In this document: piece after piece, positions 8,793 through 16,012 of the stretch
How positions within the stretch are numbered: position 1 is the stretch's first letter
How the letters are laid out: each line of letters opens with the position of its first letter
Assembly: GCA_028288725.1 (NCBI GenBank)
Contig: JAQGIC010000144.1
Location: 1-33,149, forward strand
Reading direction: 5' to 3'
DNA: 33,149 nucleotides
DNA from: Rhodospirillales bacterium
GTDB taxonomy: Bacteria > Pseudomonadota > Alphaproteobacteria > ATCC43930 > CGMCC-115725
Notes under the pieces: generated by a model
Told to the model about the DNA's origin: nothing
Databases searched by the model: none
The model's input: only the letters and a program-made list of their open reading frames with translations
Made by a program: the position numbers and the translations under genes

Positions 8793-8832
8793 AGGCCCGG
8801 CGGGAGCGATCCGGCCGGGCCTTTGCTTTTTT
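8793..8832 (+). terminator. Intrinsic terminator after the TonB receptor
   Basis: AGGCCCGGC (8793-8801) pairs with GCCGGGCCT (8814-8822), followed by TTTGCTTTTTT. On the opposite strand the preceding A-run gives a shorter T-run, so it may also stop the convergent phaJ transcript that ends at 8832. Confidence 0.85.
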
Positions 8833-9281
8833 CAGACGGCGCGGCTTGGTGCCTTGACCAAGGCTTCGCCCTCGATGACGACCAGATCGCCGACCGAACA
8901 GACGGTGGTGAGCACGACCCGGCTGCGCTCGGGCAGCACTTCCTGAACCGTCACCCGCGCCTCGACCATGTCGCCGATGCGGACCGGCGCCTTGAACGAC
9001 AGATTCTGGCTGAGATAGATCGACCCGGGGCCGGGCAGTTGCAGCGCGATCGCGGCCGAGATCAGGCTGGCCGAGAGGAAGCCATGGACGATCCGCCCGT
9101 TGAACGGCGTCGTCGCGGCGTATGCCTCATCCAGGTGAACCGGGTTCGTGTCGCCCGAGAGCTCGGAAAAGCTGATCACATCGGCGTCGGTGATGGCGCG
9201 GCTGAAGAAGGCGGTCATGCCGACCTTCAGTTCCTCGATGTAGTAGCCCCGGTGCTCGGGCTCGGAATAGAGAGCGTTCAT
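8832..9281 (-). CDS. phaJ: (R)-specific enoyl-CoA hydratase, MaoC-like
   Basis: A 149-aa single hot-dog-domain hydratase. PhaJ enzymes hydrate trans-2-enoyl-CoA to (R)-3-hydroxyacyl-CoA, linking beta-oxidation to polyhydroxyalkanoate synthesis. The hydratase-2 motif is intact: ITDADVISFSELSGDTNPVHLDEAYA with catalytic Asp44 and His49, five apart as in Aeromonas PhaJ, and GRIVHGFLSASLIS following. The ATG at 9281 has AGGAGG upstream. The 167-base upstream gap contains TGC/GCA-rich sites matching the PhaR operator type, which supports a PHA role over other MaoC functions. It is convergent with the TonB receptor gene. Family is certain; the PHA role is inferred. Confidence 0.85.
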   Translation of the reverse strand: MNALYSEPEHRGYYIEELKVGMTAFFSRAITDADVISFSELSGDTNPVHLDEAYAATTPFNGRIVHGFLSASLISAAIALQLPGPGSIYLSQNLSFKAPVRIGDMVEARVTVQEVLPERSRVVLTTVCSVGDLVVIEGEALVKAPSRAV

Positions 9282-9363
9282 CTGGCTTCCTCCTGCCGAT
9301 TGTTGCTTTGCTGGCAGGGGGGTCGAAAACCAGATCTGCCAAATGCACAACATTTGACAGTTA

Positions 9364-9375
9364 TGTTGCGTTGCA
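9364..9375 (-). promoter_or_regulatory. Second, weaker PhaR-like site upstream of phaJ
   Basis: Read on the minus strand this is TGCAACGCAACA. It has the TGC-N3-GCA core and 11 of 12 positions of the PhaR consensus I recall (TGCRNYGCASMA). A related GCA/TGC-rich stretch lies between it and the better site at 9401-9412. Confidence 0.45.
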
Positions 9376-9400
9376 AAATAGGCAGTTTGCAACATTTTTA

Positions 9401-9412
9401 TGCTGCAGCGCA
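9401..9412 (-). promoter_or_regulatory. PhaR-like operator upstream of phaJ
   Basis: On the minus strand this reads TGCGCTGCAGCA, a full match to TGCRNYGCASMA, the binding motif I recall for the PHA regulator PhaR of Bradyrhizobium. It lies 120 bases upstream of the phaJ start. The same TGC-N3-GCAGCA pattern stands before the phasin gene at 24079. The regulator itself is not in the window. Confidence 0.6.
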
Positions 9413-9448
9413 CACCGGCGCCCCGGCTCGCCGGGACGCCGGTCCGGC

Positions 9449-10120
9449 TCAGGCCAGATGCCGGTGGAAGAATTCCAGCGTCCGCGTCAGCGCCAGCTCG
9501 GCGCTCGGCTTGTCGTAACTGCCACGCTGGTCGCAATTGAAGCCATGGCCAGCCGGGTAGACGTGGATCGGTATGTCCTCGTAGCGATCGATGATCTTCT
9601 GCACGTCGGTCAGGGGAATGCCGTGATCGGTCTCGCCGAAATGCAGCATGGTCGGGATCTTCGGCTCGACGTCGAGGAAGGACGAGGCGATCTGGCCACC
9701 GTAGTAGCCGACGGCCGCCGACAGGCCGGCGAGCTTGCCGGCCGCCAGATAGGCCAGCGTGCCGCCCCAGCAATAGCCGACGATGCCGACCTTGCCGGCA
9801 TCCCTCACTGCGTCGATCGCGGCTTGCAGGTCGGCAAGCGTCTCCTCGATCGGAATCGCCGCCCGCGCCTTCAGGCCCGCATCGATGCCGGCCTGGTCAT
9901 AGCCGAGCTCGATCCCGGGCGTCGCGCGGTCGAAGAGGGCAGGCGCGATCGCGACATAACCCATCTCGGCGAAAGTATCGGCGACATTGCGAATATGGCT
10001 GTTCACGCCGAAAATTTCCTGCACGACGACGAGGGCGCCCTTGGGCTTGCCGATCGGATCGGCCCGATAGGCGCCGAGTGTGAAGCCGTCGTCGGCGGTC
10101 AGTGCGAGCATCTGGCCCAT
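9449..10120 (-). CDS. Dienelactone hydrolase family protein
   Basis: A 223-aa alpha/beta hydrolase. The nucleophile elbow is GYCWGG with Cys117, and the rest of the catalytic set is Glu35 (VVVQEIFGVN), Asp165 (FGETDHGIP) and His192 (YPAGHGFNC). This is the Cys-Asp-His arrangement of dienelactone hydrolases. The ATG at 10120 is chosen because GGAG lies eight bases upstream, whereas the open frame extending to 10189 lacks such a site. No chlorocatechol or other aromatic-degradation genes are nearby, so carboxymethylenebutenolide is not assured as the substrate; many such proteins have unknown substrates. It lies 77 bases downstream of the AIM24 gene on the same strand. Confidence 0.9.
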   Translation of the reverse strand: MGQMLALTADDGFTLGAYRADPIGKPKGALVVVQEIFGVNSHIRNVADTFAEMGYVAIAPALFDRATPGIELGYDQAGIDAGLKARAAIPIEETLADLQAAIDAVRDAGKVGIVGYCWGGTLAYLAAGKLAGLSAAVGYYGGQIASSFLDVEPKIPTMLHFGETDHGIPLTDVQKIIDRYEDIPIHVYPAGHGFNCDQRGSYDKPSAELALTRTLEFFHRHLA

Positions 10121-10197
10121 GTAAATCTCCGGGTTCGGAAAAGCAGAGTGCCGAAGTTGGGGACGGCGTCCGAAAGCGCCAACCCCCAAACGGTCGG

Positions 10198-11022
10198 TTA
10201 TCGATCATTATCCTCGTCGCCGCCGAACAGGCCTGCGGCAAGTCCGCCCAGCACGCCGAACGCGGCGCTGGCGACAGTCGCCGCGGCGGTGACGTCCGAG
10301 CGGTCGCGCGCGTCGGCGCCGCCGCTCATCAACAATGGCGAGGCCGACTGCAGGCCGATCCGCCCCGGCCCGGTGAAGCGGTTGAGGGTGATGCTGCTGC
10401 CGGCGAGGAAGCCGGTCGACAGGCCGGCGAGGTTGGTTTCCAGCTGGACACTCGGGTCCTTGTAGAGCCAGCCGCCGGGCTCGACATCGATCTGCTCGCC
10501 CGGGGCCAGCACCTTCTCGAACACGTTGCCGTGGCCATGCAGCCAGACGATGCCTTCGCCGCCGTTGGCGTGAAACCGGTCGATGAAGAACCCGCTGCCG
10601 CCGAACAGCATGTTGGCGATGCCCGCGACCCGTTCCCAGGTGTAGTCGATGGTGGCGGTGCCGGCGAGGAACTGATGCTCGCGCACATGCAGTTCCTGGC
10701 TGGGGGCGAGCAGGACCGGAAAGATCTGGCCGACGCCGTCGCGCGACACGGCGATCTGGCCGGGCCCGCGCGCCTCGGTCACCAGCACCTGCATGCCGGC
10801 GATCATCCGTTTCAGCATGCCGGCGAGCGGCCGCACGCTGATTCCGAGCGACGGCTCTTTCCATAACAGAATGTGATGTTCGAAGAAGATGGTCTGGCCG
10901 GGCTGGAGCTCGACCGTCAGGACGGGCACCAGCTCGCCCGACAGGTGGAAGGTGTAGCCCGCGGCGATGGCGTCCTCGAGCTGCGTCGGCAGCGGCGTCG
11001 GACGGCGGTTCAGGAAGGCCAT
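10198..11022 (-). CDS. AIM24 / TIGR00266 family protein
   Basis: A 274-aa protein with the beta-rich AIM24 pattern: FHLSGELVPVLTVELQPGQTIFFEHHILLW, then LAGMLKRMIAGMQVLVTEARGPGQIAVSRD, VREHQFLAGTATIDY, GGEGIVWLHGHGNVFEKVLAPGEQIDVEPGGWLY and TGFLAG. The C terminus has a Gly/Ala-rich segment (AAFGVLGGLAAGLFGG) and an acidic end. The fold is related to tryptophan-RNA-binding attenuator-like proteins; the bacterial function is not established. GGGGAG sits about ten bases before the ATG. Confidence 0.87.
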   Translation of the reverse strand: MAFLNRRPTPLPTQLEDAIAAGYTFHLSGELVPVLTVELQPGQTIFFEHHILLWKEPSLGISVRPLAGMLKRMIAGMQVLVTEARGPGQIAVSRDGVGQIFPVLLAPSQELHVREHQFLAGTATIDYTWERVAGIANMLFGGSGFFIDRFHANGGEGIVWLHGHGNVFEKVLAPGEQIDVEPGGWLYKDPSVQLETNLAGLSTGFLAGSSITLNRFTGPGRIGLQSASPLLMSGGADARDRSDVTAAATVASAAFGVLGGLAAGLFGGDEDNDR

Positions 11023-11070
11023 GATCGGAGATGCTCCCCTAGGTAGACCCAGTGGCGCCGATCATGACCC

Positions 11071-11140
11071 AGAGCCTGATCCGATCAAACCATTTCGGTT
11101 TGATCGGTGCATCGGTCTCTTCTTATTCGATTTAGAGGCT
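11071..11140 (+). repeat. Dispersed 70-base repeat, copy A (with 11-bp hairpin)
   Basis: CCGATCAAACC (11081-11091) and GGTTTGATCGG (11097-11107) are perfect inverted arms around five bases. The whole 70-base unit, beginning AGAGCCTGATCCGATC, aligns without gaps to the reverse complement of 25098-25167, with about 57 of 70 positions identical by my count. Its right end overlaps the ychF stop codon. It may act as a transcript-end hairpin for ychF; there is no T-run. Confidence 0.8.
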
Positions 11141-12239
11141 ACACGTTGAAGCGGAAGTGGAAGATGTCGCCGTCCTTGACCAGATAGTCCGAGCCTTCGA
11201 GCCGCATCTTGCCGGCTTCCTTGGCGCCGGCCTCGCCGTTGCACGCGACGAAATCCTCATACGCGATGGTCTCGGCGCGGATGAAGCCCTTCTCGAAATC
11301 GGTATGGATGGCGCCGGCGGCCTGGGGCGCCTTCGAGCCTTTTTCGACCGTCCAGGCGCGGGCTTCCTTGGGGCCGATCGTGAAGAAGGTCAAAAGGCCC
11401 AGAAGCCCGTAGCCGGCGCGGATGACCCGGGCGAGCCCGGTCTCCTCGAGCCCCAGCGTCTCCAGGAACTCGGTCTTCTCGGCCTCGTCCGACAGCTGGG
11501 AGACCTCGGCCTCGATCGCGGCGGAGATGACGACCGAGACGGCGCCCTGCGCCTTGGCGAAGGCTGCGACCTTGGCGGAGAATTCATTGCCGGTCGCGGC
11601 CGAGGCCTCGTCGACGTTGCAGACATAGACCACCGGTTTGGCCGTGATCAGGTCGAGGTGCTTCAGGATGATCTGCTCGTCATGGTCGAGCTTGACCGTG
11701 CGCGCGGCCTTGCCTTCGCGCAGCGCTTCCAGCACCGGCTCCATGACTTCGAGCTGGGCCTTCGCCTCCTTGTCGCCGCCGCGCAGCTTTTTCTGGGCGG
11801 CGTGGACGCGGCGCTCCAGGCTGTCGAGATCGGCCAGCATCAGCTCGGTCTCGACCGTCTCGGCATCGCGTACCGGATCGACCGAGCCCTCGACGTGGGT
11901 GACGTTGCCGTCCTCGAAGCAGCGCAGCACATGGGCGATCGCGTCGGTCTGGCGGATGTTGGCCAGGAACTGGTTGCCCAAGCCCTCACCCTTGGATGCA
12001 CCGCGCACCAGGCCGGCGATATCGACGAATTCGAGCTGGGTCGGGATGATCTTGGCCGACTTCGCGATCAGGGCCAACTTGAACAGCCTCGGATCGGGCA
12101 CGGCGACGCGGCCGACGTTCGGCTCGATCGTGCAGAACGGATAGTTGGCCGCCTCGGCCGCGGCGGTCGCGGTCAGCGCGTTGAACAGGGTCGATTTGCC
12201 GACGTTCGGCAGGCCGACGATGCCGCAATTGAAACCCAT
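11139..12239 (-). CDS. ychF: Redox-regulated P-loop ATPase/GTPase YchF (OLA1 family)
   Basis: A 366-aa, full-length YchF/OLA1 protein that hydrolyses ATP in preference to GTP and associates with ribosomes and stress responses. The G1 loop GLPNVGKST is at residues 9-17, the G3 region is [20 protein letters not shown], and the altered G4 is NVDE in place of NKxD, which is the mark of this family. A coiled-coil arm spans roughly residues 135-200, and the C terminus is a TGS domain ([31 protein letters not shown]). It starts seven bases after the pth stop, so it is co-transcribed with pth as is usual in bacteria. Confidence 0.97.
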   Translation of the reverse strand: MGFNCGIVGLPNVGKSTLFNALTATAAAEAANYPFCTIEPNVGRVAVPDPRLFKLALIAKSAKIIPTQLEFVDIAGLVRGASKGEGLGNQFLANIRQTDAIAHVLRCFEDGNVTHVEGSVDPVRDAETVETELMLADLDSLERRVHAAQKKLRGGDKEAKAQLEVMEPVLEALREGKAARTVKLDHDEQIILKHLDLITAKPVVYVCNVDEASAATGNEFSAKVAAFAKAQGAVSVVISAAIEAEVSQLSDEAEKTEFLETLGLEETGLARVIRAGYGLLGLLTFFTIGPKEARAWTVEKGSKAPQAAGAIHTDFEKGFIRAETIAYEDFVACNGEAGAKEAGKMRLEGSDYLVKDGDIFHFRFNV

Positions 12240-12246
12240 GGCTCGT

Positions 12247-12879
12247 CTACTTTCCGGTTCTGTCTGCGCTCTTCGCTTGAGAGTCGCGCTCTTCCTTGAG
12301 GGTACGTTGCGGCGGATCTATCAGCAGCGCCACCTTGCTCATGAAGGCGGAATCCTGGCCCGCCAGCATCAGCGGCAGCGCTTCGGCGATCGCCGGCATC
12401 TGCTTGTCGATCCACACCGTCTCGTCGGGCAGGAAATTCTGCAGCACGTAGTGCAGCACCAGATCCTTGCGGCCGGGATGGCCGATACCGAGCCGCATGC
12501 GCCAGTAATCCTGGCCCAGATGGGCATCGATCGACCGCAGGCCGTTATGGCCGGCGGCGCCGCCGCCGCGCTTCACGCGCAGCTTGGCCGGCGCCAGATC
12601 CAGTTCGTCATGGATGACGATGACGTCCTGGGGCTCGATCTTGAAAAAGCGGGCGGCGGGGCCGACGCTCTCGCCTGAATTGTTCATGAAGGTCATCGGC
12701 TTCAGCGCGATCACGCGTTCGCCGCCGATATCGCCTTCGTAAAGCTCCGCATTGAACTTGTCGCGCGGGCTGCGGAATCCATGGCGGCGGACGATCGCGT
12801 CCACCGCCATGAAACCGATGTTGTGCCGGGTCCGTTCGTATTTGAGACCCGGATTGCCCAGGCCGACGACCATTTTCAT
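12247..12879 (-). CDS. pth: Peptidyl-tRNA hydrolase
   Basis: The 210-aa enzyme releases peptides from peptidyl-tRNA that has dropped off ribosomes. The N-terminal [20 protein letters not shown] carries catalytic His19 and Asn9. FMNNSGESV, the [27 protein letters not shown] segment (with the Asp that supports the His) and LGIGHPG follow. A charged C-terminal tail of about 20 residues exceeds the minimal fold, which is common in alphaproteobacteria. It lies between rplY (33 bases upstream) and ychF (7 bases downstream), the classic translation-quality operon. Confidence 0.97.
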   Translation of the reverse strand: MKMVVGLGNPGLKYERTRHNIGFMAVDAIVRRHGFRSPRDKFNAELYEGDIGGERVIALKPMTFMNNSGESVGPAARFFKIEPQDVIVIHDELDLAPAKLRVKRGGGAAGHNGLRSIDAHLGQDYWRMRLGIGHPGRKDLVLHYVLQNFLPDETVWIDKQMPAIAEALPLMLAGQDSAFMSKVALLIDPPQRTLKEERDSQAKSADRTGK

Positions 12880-12912
12880 CAGATTAAGGCCTTCAGCGCT
12901 GGAGCAGTGACG

Positions 12913-13524
12913 TTAGACGGCCGCGGCTTCGCCTTCGGCCGCCGTCTCGTCGGTCTTCACGGTCGGGGCCGCGATGGTCGCGATCGTGAAGTCACGATCG
13001 GCGATCACCGGATGGGCACCGGCCGGCAGCTTGATCGCGCTGATATGCACGGAATCGCCGATTTCCAGACCGGTCAGATCGACGTCGATCCGCTCCGGAA
13101 TGCTGTCGGCCGACACCGACAGTTCGATGTCATGGCGCACGACGTTCAGCACGCCGCCGCGCTTCAAGCCCGGGGAGGCCAGATGATTTTCGAAATGCAC
13201 CGGCACGTTGACGTGGGTCTTCGTGTGGGCCGTGACGCGCACGAAATCGACATGCAACGGCTCGTCCGTCACCGGATGCAACTGCACGTCGCGCGGCAGG
13301 GCGCGGTGCTTCGTGCCATCGATGTTGAGATCGAACAGATGGCTGAAGAAGCCCGGCTTGTGCAGCTGGCGACCGAACAGCTTCGGGTCCAGGCTCAGCA
13401 TCACGGGCTCTTTCTTATCGCCATAAAGCACGGCGGGAATCCGGCCTGCACGGCGAGTGGCCCGGGCGGCCCCCTTTCCAGCCCGGTCACGAGCCTCGGC
13501 CTCGAGAACGATGATCTCGCTCAT
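12913..13524 (-). CDS. rplY: 50S ribosomal protein L25 (Ctc/TL5 type)
   Basis: A 203-aa protein that binds 5S rRNA. The N-terminal L25 domain shows LEAEARDRAGKGAARATRRAGRIPAVLYG and includes HLFDLNIDG and PRDVQLHPVTDEPLHVDF. The C-terminal TL5-type beta domain includes VPVHFENHLASPGLKRGGVLNVVRHDIELSV and the terminal Ala/Glu-rich tail. This long form is usual in alphaproteobacteria, unlike the short E. coli L25. The start has GAGGAG upstream. It lies between prs and pth. Confidence 0.96.
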   Translation of the reverse strand: MSEIIVLEAEARDRAGKGAARATRRAGRIPAVLYGDKKEPVMLSLDPKLFGRQLHKPGFFSHLFDLNIDGTKHRALPRDVQLHPVTDEPLHVDFVRVTAHTKTHVNVPVHFENHLASPGLKRGGVLNVVRHDIELSVSADSIPERIDVDLTGLEIGDSVHISAIKLPAGAHPVIADRDFTIATIAAPTVKTDETAAEGEAAAV

Positions 13525-13718
13525 TACCTACTCCTCAGTGATACGGGATCAGACCCAATGTCCGACCTCCGCGACGCCGACGGCCTCCAGGGGTGCCGCT
13601 CGGCGCTGCCGTCCCAGCTCGTTCACGAGCATGGTCGGCGAAACCAAAATGCGGCCAGCACCGCCCCGCCGAGGGGTGGTCCTGACCGCGAAACTCTCCG
13701 TTCGGAGCCGGGGTGAGC
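13525..13718 (-). other. prs-rplY intergenic leader, no gene
   Basis: No supported gene lies in this 194-base gap. On the minus strand, roughly 13655-13685 carries an imperfect GC hairpin (ACCACCCC then TCGGC then GGGGCGGT) without a proper T-run. It could be a weak end for prs or part of the rplY leader. Confidence 0.4.
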
Positions 13719-14651
13719 CTAGTCGAACAGGCTCGAAACCGACCGTTCCTCCGAAATCCGCCGCATGGCCTCGCCGATCAGCGGCGCGACCGTCAGCTGA
13801 CGGATATTGTGCGACACGCGCACCGCCTCGGTCGCCTGGATCGTGTCCGTCGCGACCAGGGTCTGGATCGGCGACGAGCTGACGCGGGCGACGGCACCGC
13901 CGGACAGCACGCCATGCGTGATGTAGGCCGACGCGCTCAAGGCGCCGGCATCGATCAGCGCGGCTGCGGCGTTGCACAGCGTGCCGGCGCTATCGACGAT
14001 GTCATCGACCAGCACGCAGCGCCGGCCCTTGACGTCGCCGATGATGTTCATGACCTCCGAGACGCCGGCGCGTTCGCGGCGCTTATCGACGATGGCGAGG
14101 TCCGCGTCAAGTCGCCGTGCGATCGAGCGGGCGCGCACCACGCCGCCGACGTCGGGCGATACGATGACCAGGTCGTCGCCGGCGAACTTTTCCTTGATGT
14201 CGTTCACGAACACCGGTGCCGCGACCAGATTGTCGACCGGGATGTCGAAGAAGCCCTGAATTTGGCCGGCATGCAGGTCCATGGTCAAGACGCGGTCGGC
14301 GCCGGCGGCCGTGATCATGTTCGCGACCAGCTTGGCCGAGATCGGCGTGCGCGGCCCGGATTTGCGATCCTGGCGGGCATAGCCGAAATAGGGCAGCACG
14401 GCGGTGATGCGGCGGGCGGAGCCGCGGCGCAGCGCGTCGAGCGTGACCAGCAGCTCCATCAGATTGTCGTTGGCCGGGTACGAGGTCGACTGGACCACGA
14501 ATACATCCTCGCCGCGGACGTTCTCATGGATCTCGACGAAAACTTCCATGTCGGCGAAGCGGCGGACGCTGGCCTTGGTCAGCGGCAAATTGAGATACGC
14601 CGCAATGGCTTCCGCGATCGGCCGATTGCTGTTGCCGGTGATGATCTTCAT
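13719..14651 (-). CDS. prs: Ribose-phosphate pyrophosphokinase
   Basis: The 310-aa enzyme makes PRPP from ribose-5-phosphate and ATP for nucleotide, His and Trp synthesis. Seen: [17 protein letters not shown] at the N terminus, [24 protein letters not shown], the flexible-loop [39 protein letters not shown], and the PRPP-binding [17 protein letters not shown]. Length and motifs match class I enzymes. The ATG at 14651 is preferred because the protein family begins at MKIITG; the 24 codons upstream are unrelated in composition. A 194-base gap separates it from rplY. Confidence 0.97.
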   Translation of the reverse strand: MKIITGNSNRPIAEAIAAYLNLPLTKASVRRFADMEVFVEIHENVRGEDVFVVQSTSYPANDNLMELLVTLDALRRGSARRITAVLPYFGYARQDRKSGPRTPISAKLVANMITAAGADRVLTMDLHAGQIQGFFDIPVDNLVAAPVFVNDIKEKFAGDDLVIVSPDVGGVVRARSIARRLDADLAIVDKRRERAGVSEVMNIIGDVKGRRCVLVDDIVDSAGTLCNAAAALIDAGALSASAYITHGVLSGGAVARVSSSPIQTLVATDTIQATEAVRVSHNIRQLTVAPLIGEAMRRISEERSVSSLFD

Positions 14652-14834
14652 GGAAGGCTCTATCCAGGGCGTCGGATCGGAACGCTGTGCGGGCCCAAGC
14701 GGCGCACCCTCCCGAAATGGCACGGACTTGTAACAAAACGTGCGTCCGCAAGCAACCCATCACCCATGCATGGAGGGGATGCGGAAGCGGCCCGAAATGC
14801 CAGGCGGCGCGCATGGTTCCGGTCCCGATCCCCG
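14652..14834. other. prs upstream region, no intact gene
   Basis: No supported coding sequence lies here. It contains the candidate prs promoter and may hold unrecognisable 5' remains of the RidA-like gene that is visible from 14835 onward. Confidence 0.5.
14727..14755 (-). promoter_or_regulatory. Possible sigma-70-type promoter of prs
   Basis: On the minus strand, TTGCTT (14755-14750) is followed after 17 bases by TACAAG (14732-14727). A start near 14720 would give a leader of about 70 bases before the prs ATG. Both hexamers are imperfect, so this is a suggestion only. Confidence 0.4.
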
Positions 14835-15052
14835 GAGGCTATCGTACAATCCAAGGCCGGGTTCGGCCGCGTCCGCGCCATGTGCTGATGGTGTGGATCT
14901 ATGCCGCCGATGCCGGTTATCACGGTGCGATCAACCGGGTCTAAGCGCGGCATTTCCCCGAGCATCCACCGGCGCGGACCTTCATGCCGGTGGCGTCCTG
15001 GCCGATGGAATTCGACTTCGAAATCGAGTGTACGGCGCTGGCAGGGGATTAG
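14835..15052 (+). pseudogene. Remnant of a RidA (YjgF/YER057c/UK114) family gene
   Basis: Two frames together give the C-terminal part of a RidA-like protein. In frame 3, KAGFGRVR ends near 14876. In frame 2 the sequence continues HVLMVWIYAADAGYHGAINRV, meets TAA at 14942-14944, and resumes ARHFPEHPPART and then FMPVASWPMEFDFEIECTALAGD to a TAG at 15050-15052. The NRV-ARHF...PPART...FEIEC pattern is characteristic of the family's last two strands and helix. A frameshift near 14876-14878 and an in-frame stop (where family members usually have Tyr or Trp) make it non-functional, and the first half is not recognisable. The end overlaps the stop of the opposing lipoprotein gene. RidA proteins hydrolyse reactive enamines/imines; this copy cannot. 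A single sequencing error would not explain both lesions. Confidence 0.75.
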
Positions 15053-15924
15053 TTCGAGATCGGGTTCTTCAGCGGGATCGTCTTCATCACGCCCAGGATC
15101 TGGTCGATGCCGGCGGTGGCGACCGCCATGCCGATATCGCCCCAGGATCCGTCGAGCGAGCCGATCGGCACGTCATTCTCCTGCGAGACCTGGCCGGCCT
15201 CGGTGCCGTCGGCCCGATAGATGTGCCAGACGATGCGGACATGCTGCTTGCCCGAGCCGCTGGAGCTGAGTTCGACGGTCGGTCCGATGATGACCGCATC
15301 GGCCGTCTGGCTGTCCGGCGTGACCTTGACCCCGGCGCGACCCAAAAGGAACGCGAGCGAGCGGGGCAGCGCGGTCCGGCCGTCGCCGGGAGCCCCCTCG
15401 GTCGGGCGGATATAGACCTGACGGCCGGGGTTGCGTTCGACCGGCGGCGCCTCCTGGATCATCGCGGCGATGCGCGGAGCCTCGGCCTTGGCCAGCGGGG
15501 CCAGCAGCTCGGGCGTGCCGCCCGCCCAATCGGCCGCGGCAAGGGTCATGTGCTGCAGGTCGCCGCCGACCTTTTCGCCTTTGGCGTTGGCGAGGGTCCA
15601 TTGGATTTCGACCATGGCGGCACCGGCGGACACGCTGGTCGCCGAGGCATCGCCGCGCAGGTGATAGCTCTGGCGATTGGCCGCGCGGGTGTCGGCCGGA
15701 ACCTCCCGGTTCTGCAACGCCGTCGCCATCGCCTGGGCGAGCGCCGCGTCGGCCGGGGCATGGGCGACCGGCTCGACCAGGATGCCGACCGTATCGGCGA
15801 CCTGCAGGATCGGCGCATCCGGCGGCAGCTGCTGATCGGCGAACGGATGCGGCAGCGGCTGGCAGCCGGCCAGCAGCAGACCGAGGCCGGCCAGGCACCC
15901 GAGGACGCGCGCGGAACGGAACAT
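15049..15924 (-). CDS. Predicted lipoprotein, function unknown
   Basis: A 291-aa exported protein. Residues 1-21 form a lipoprotein signal with lipobox LLAG|C at the end of MFRSARVLGCLAGLGLLLAGC, so it is processed by Lgt, which is encoded about 3 kb away in the same gene run. Position +2 is Gln, consistent with outer-membrane sorting. The mature part has two similar-sized alpha/beta segments: VADTVGILVEPVAHAPADAALAQAMATAL... and, after about residue 160, YIRPTEGAPGDGRTALPRSLAFLLGRAGVKV..., each ending in a predicted strand of the VEIQW or VRIVWHIY type. A GTG two codons upstream (15930) is an alternative start, closer to a GAGAGA. I do not recognise a named family. Confidence 0.78.
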   Translation of the reverse strand: MFRSARVLGCLAGLGLLLAGCQPLPHPFADQQLPPDAPILQVADTVGILVEPVAHAPADAALAQAMATALQNREVPADTRAANRQSYHLRGDASATSVSAGAAMVEIQWTLANAKGEKVGGDLQHMTLAAADWAGGTPELLAPLAKAEAPRIAAMIQEAPPVERNPGRQVYIRPTEGAPGDGRTALPRSLAFLLGRAGVKVTPDSQTADAVIIGPTVELSSSGSGKQHVRIVWHIYRADGTEAGQVSQENDVPIGSLDGSWGDIGMAVATAGIDQILGVMKTIPLKNPISN

Positions 15925-15939
15925 CGGCACGAGGTTCTC

Positions 15940-16005
15940 TCAGAAAAAGCAGCTGGCGAGCAGGCCCAGCAGCAGAATGCAGGTGAAGATGATCAGATGG
16001 GGCAA
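15940..16005 (-). CDS. Possible 21-aa hydrophobic/lipoprotein-like peptide
   Basis: In the gap between the M24 gene and the lipoprotein, a TTG-initiated frame encodes a 21-residue peptide: LPHLIIFTC then ILLLGLLASCFF, with the first residue read as Met. It is one hydrophobic segment ending in a lipobox-like LLASC only two residues before the stop. The stop lies just upstream of the lipoprotein start, which would allow coupling. The ribosome site is weak (GAGA about six bases before). It could be a real microprotein or leader peptide, or chance; conservation would decide. Confidence 0.3.
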   Translation of the reverse strand: MPHLIIFTCILLLGLLASCFF

Positions 16006-16012
16006 GCGGGTC

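Noticed and set aside
9354-9382. Plus-strand TTGACA-N17-AATAGG resembling a promoter in the phaJ upstream gap
   Set aside because: It would read into the antisense of the dienelactone hydrolase gene, the -10 is poor, and no plus-strand gene follows.
9308-10465. 385-aa plus-strand frame across the phaJ promoter and the dienelactone hydrolase gene
   Set aside because: Overlaps a hydrolase with a complete catalytic set on the minus strand; no start signal.
11157-12299. 380-aa open frame opposite ychF
   Set aside because: Mirror of a highly conserved gene with all its GTPase motifs on the other strand.
13549-13632. Short peptide frame just before rplY on the minus strand
   Set aside because: Composition is not protein-like and no ribosome site or conserved feature was seen.
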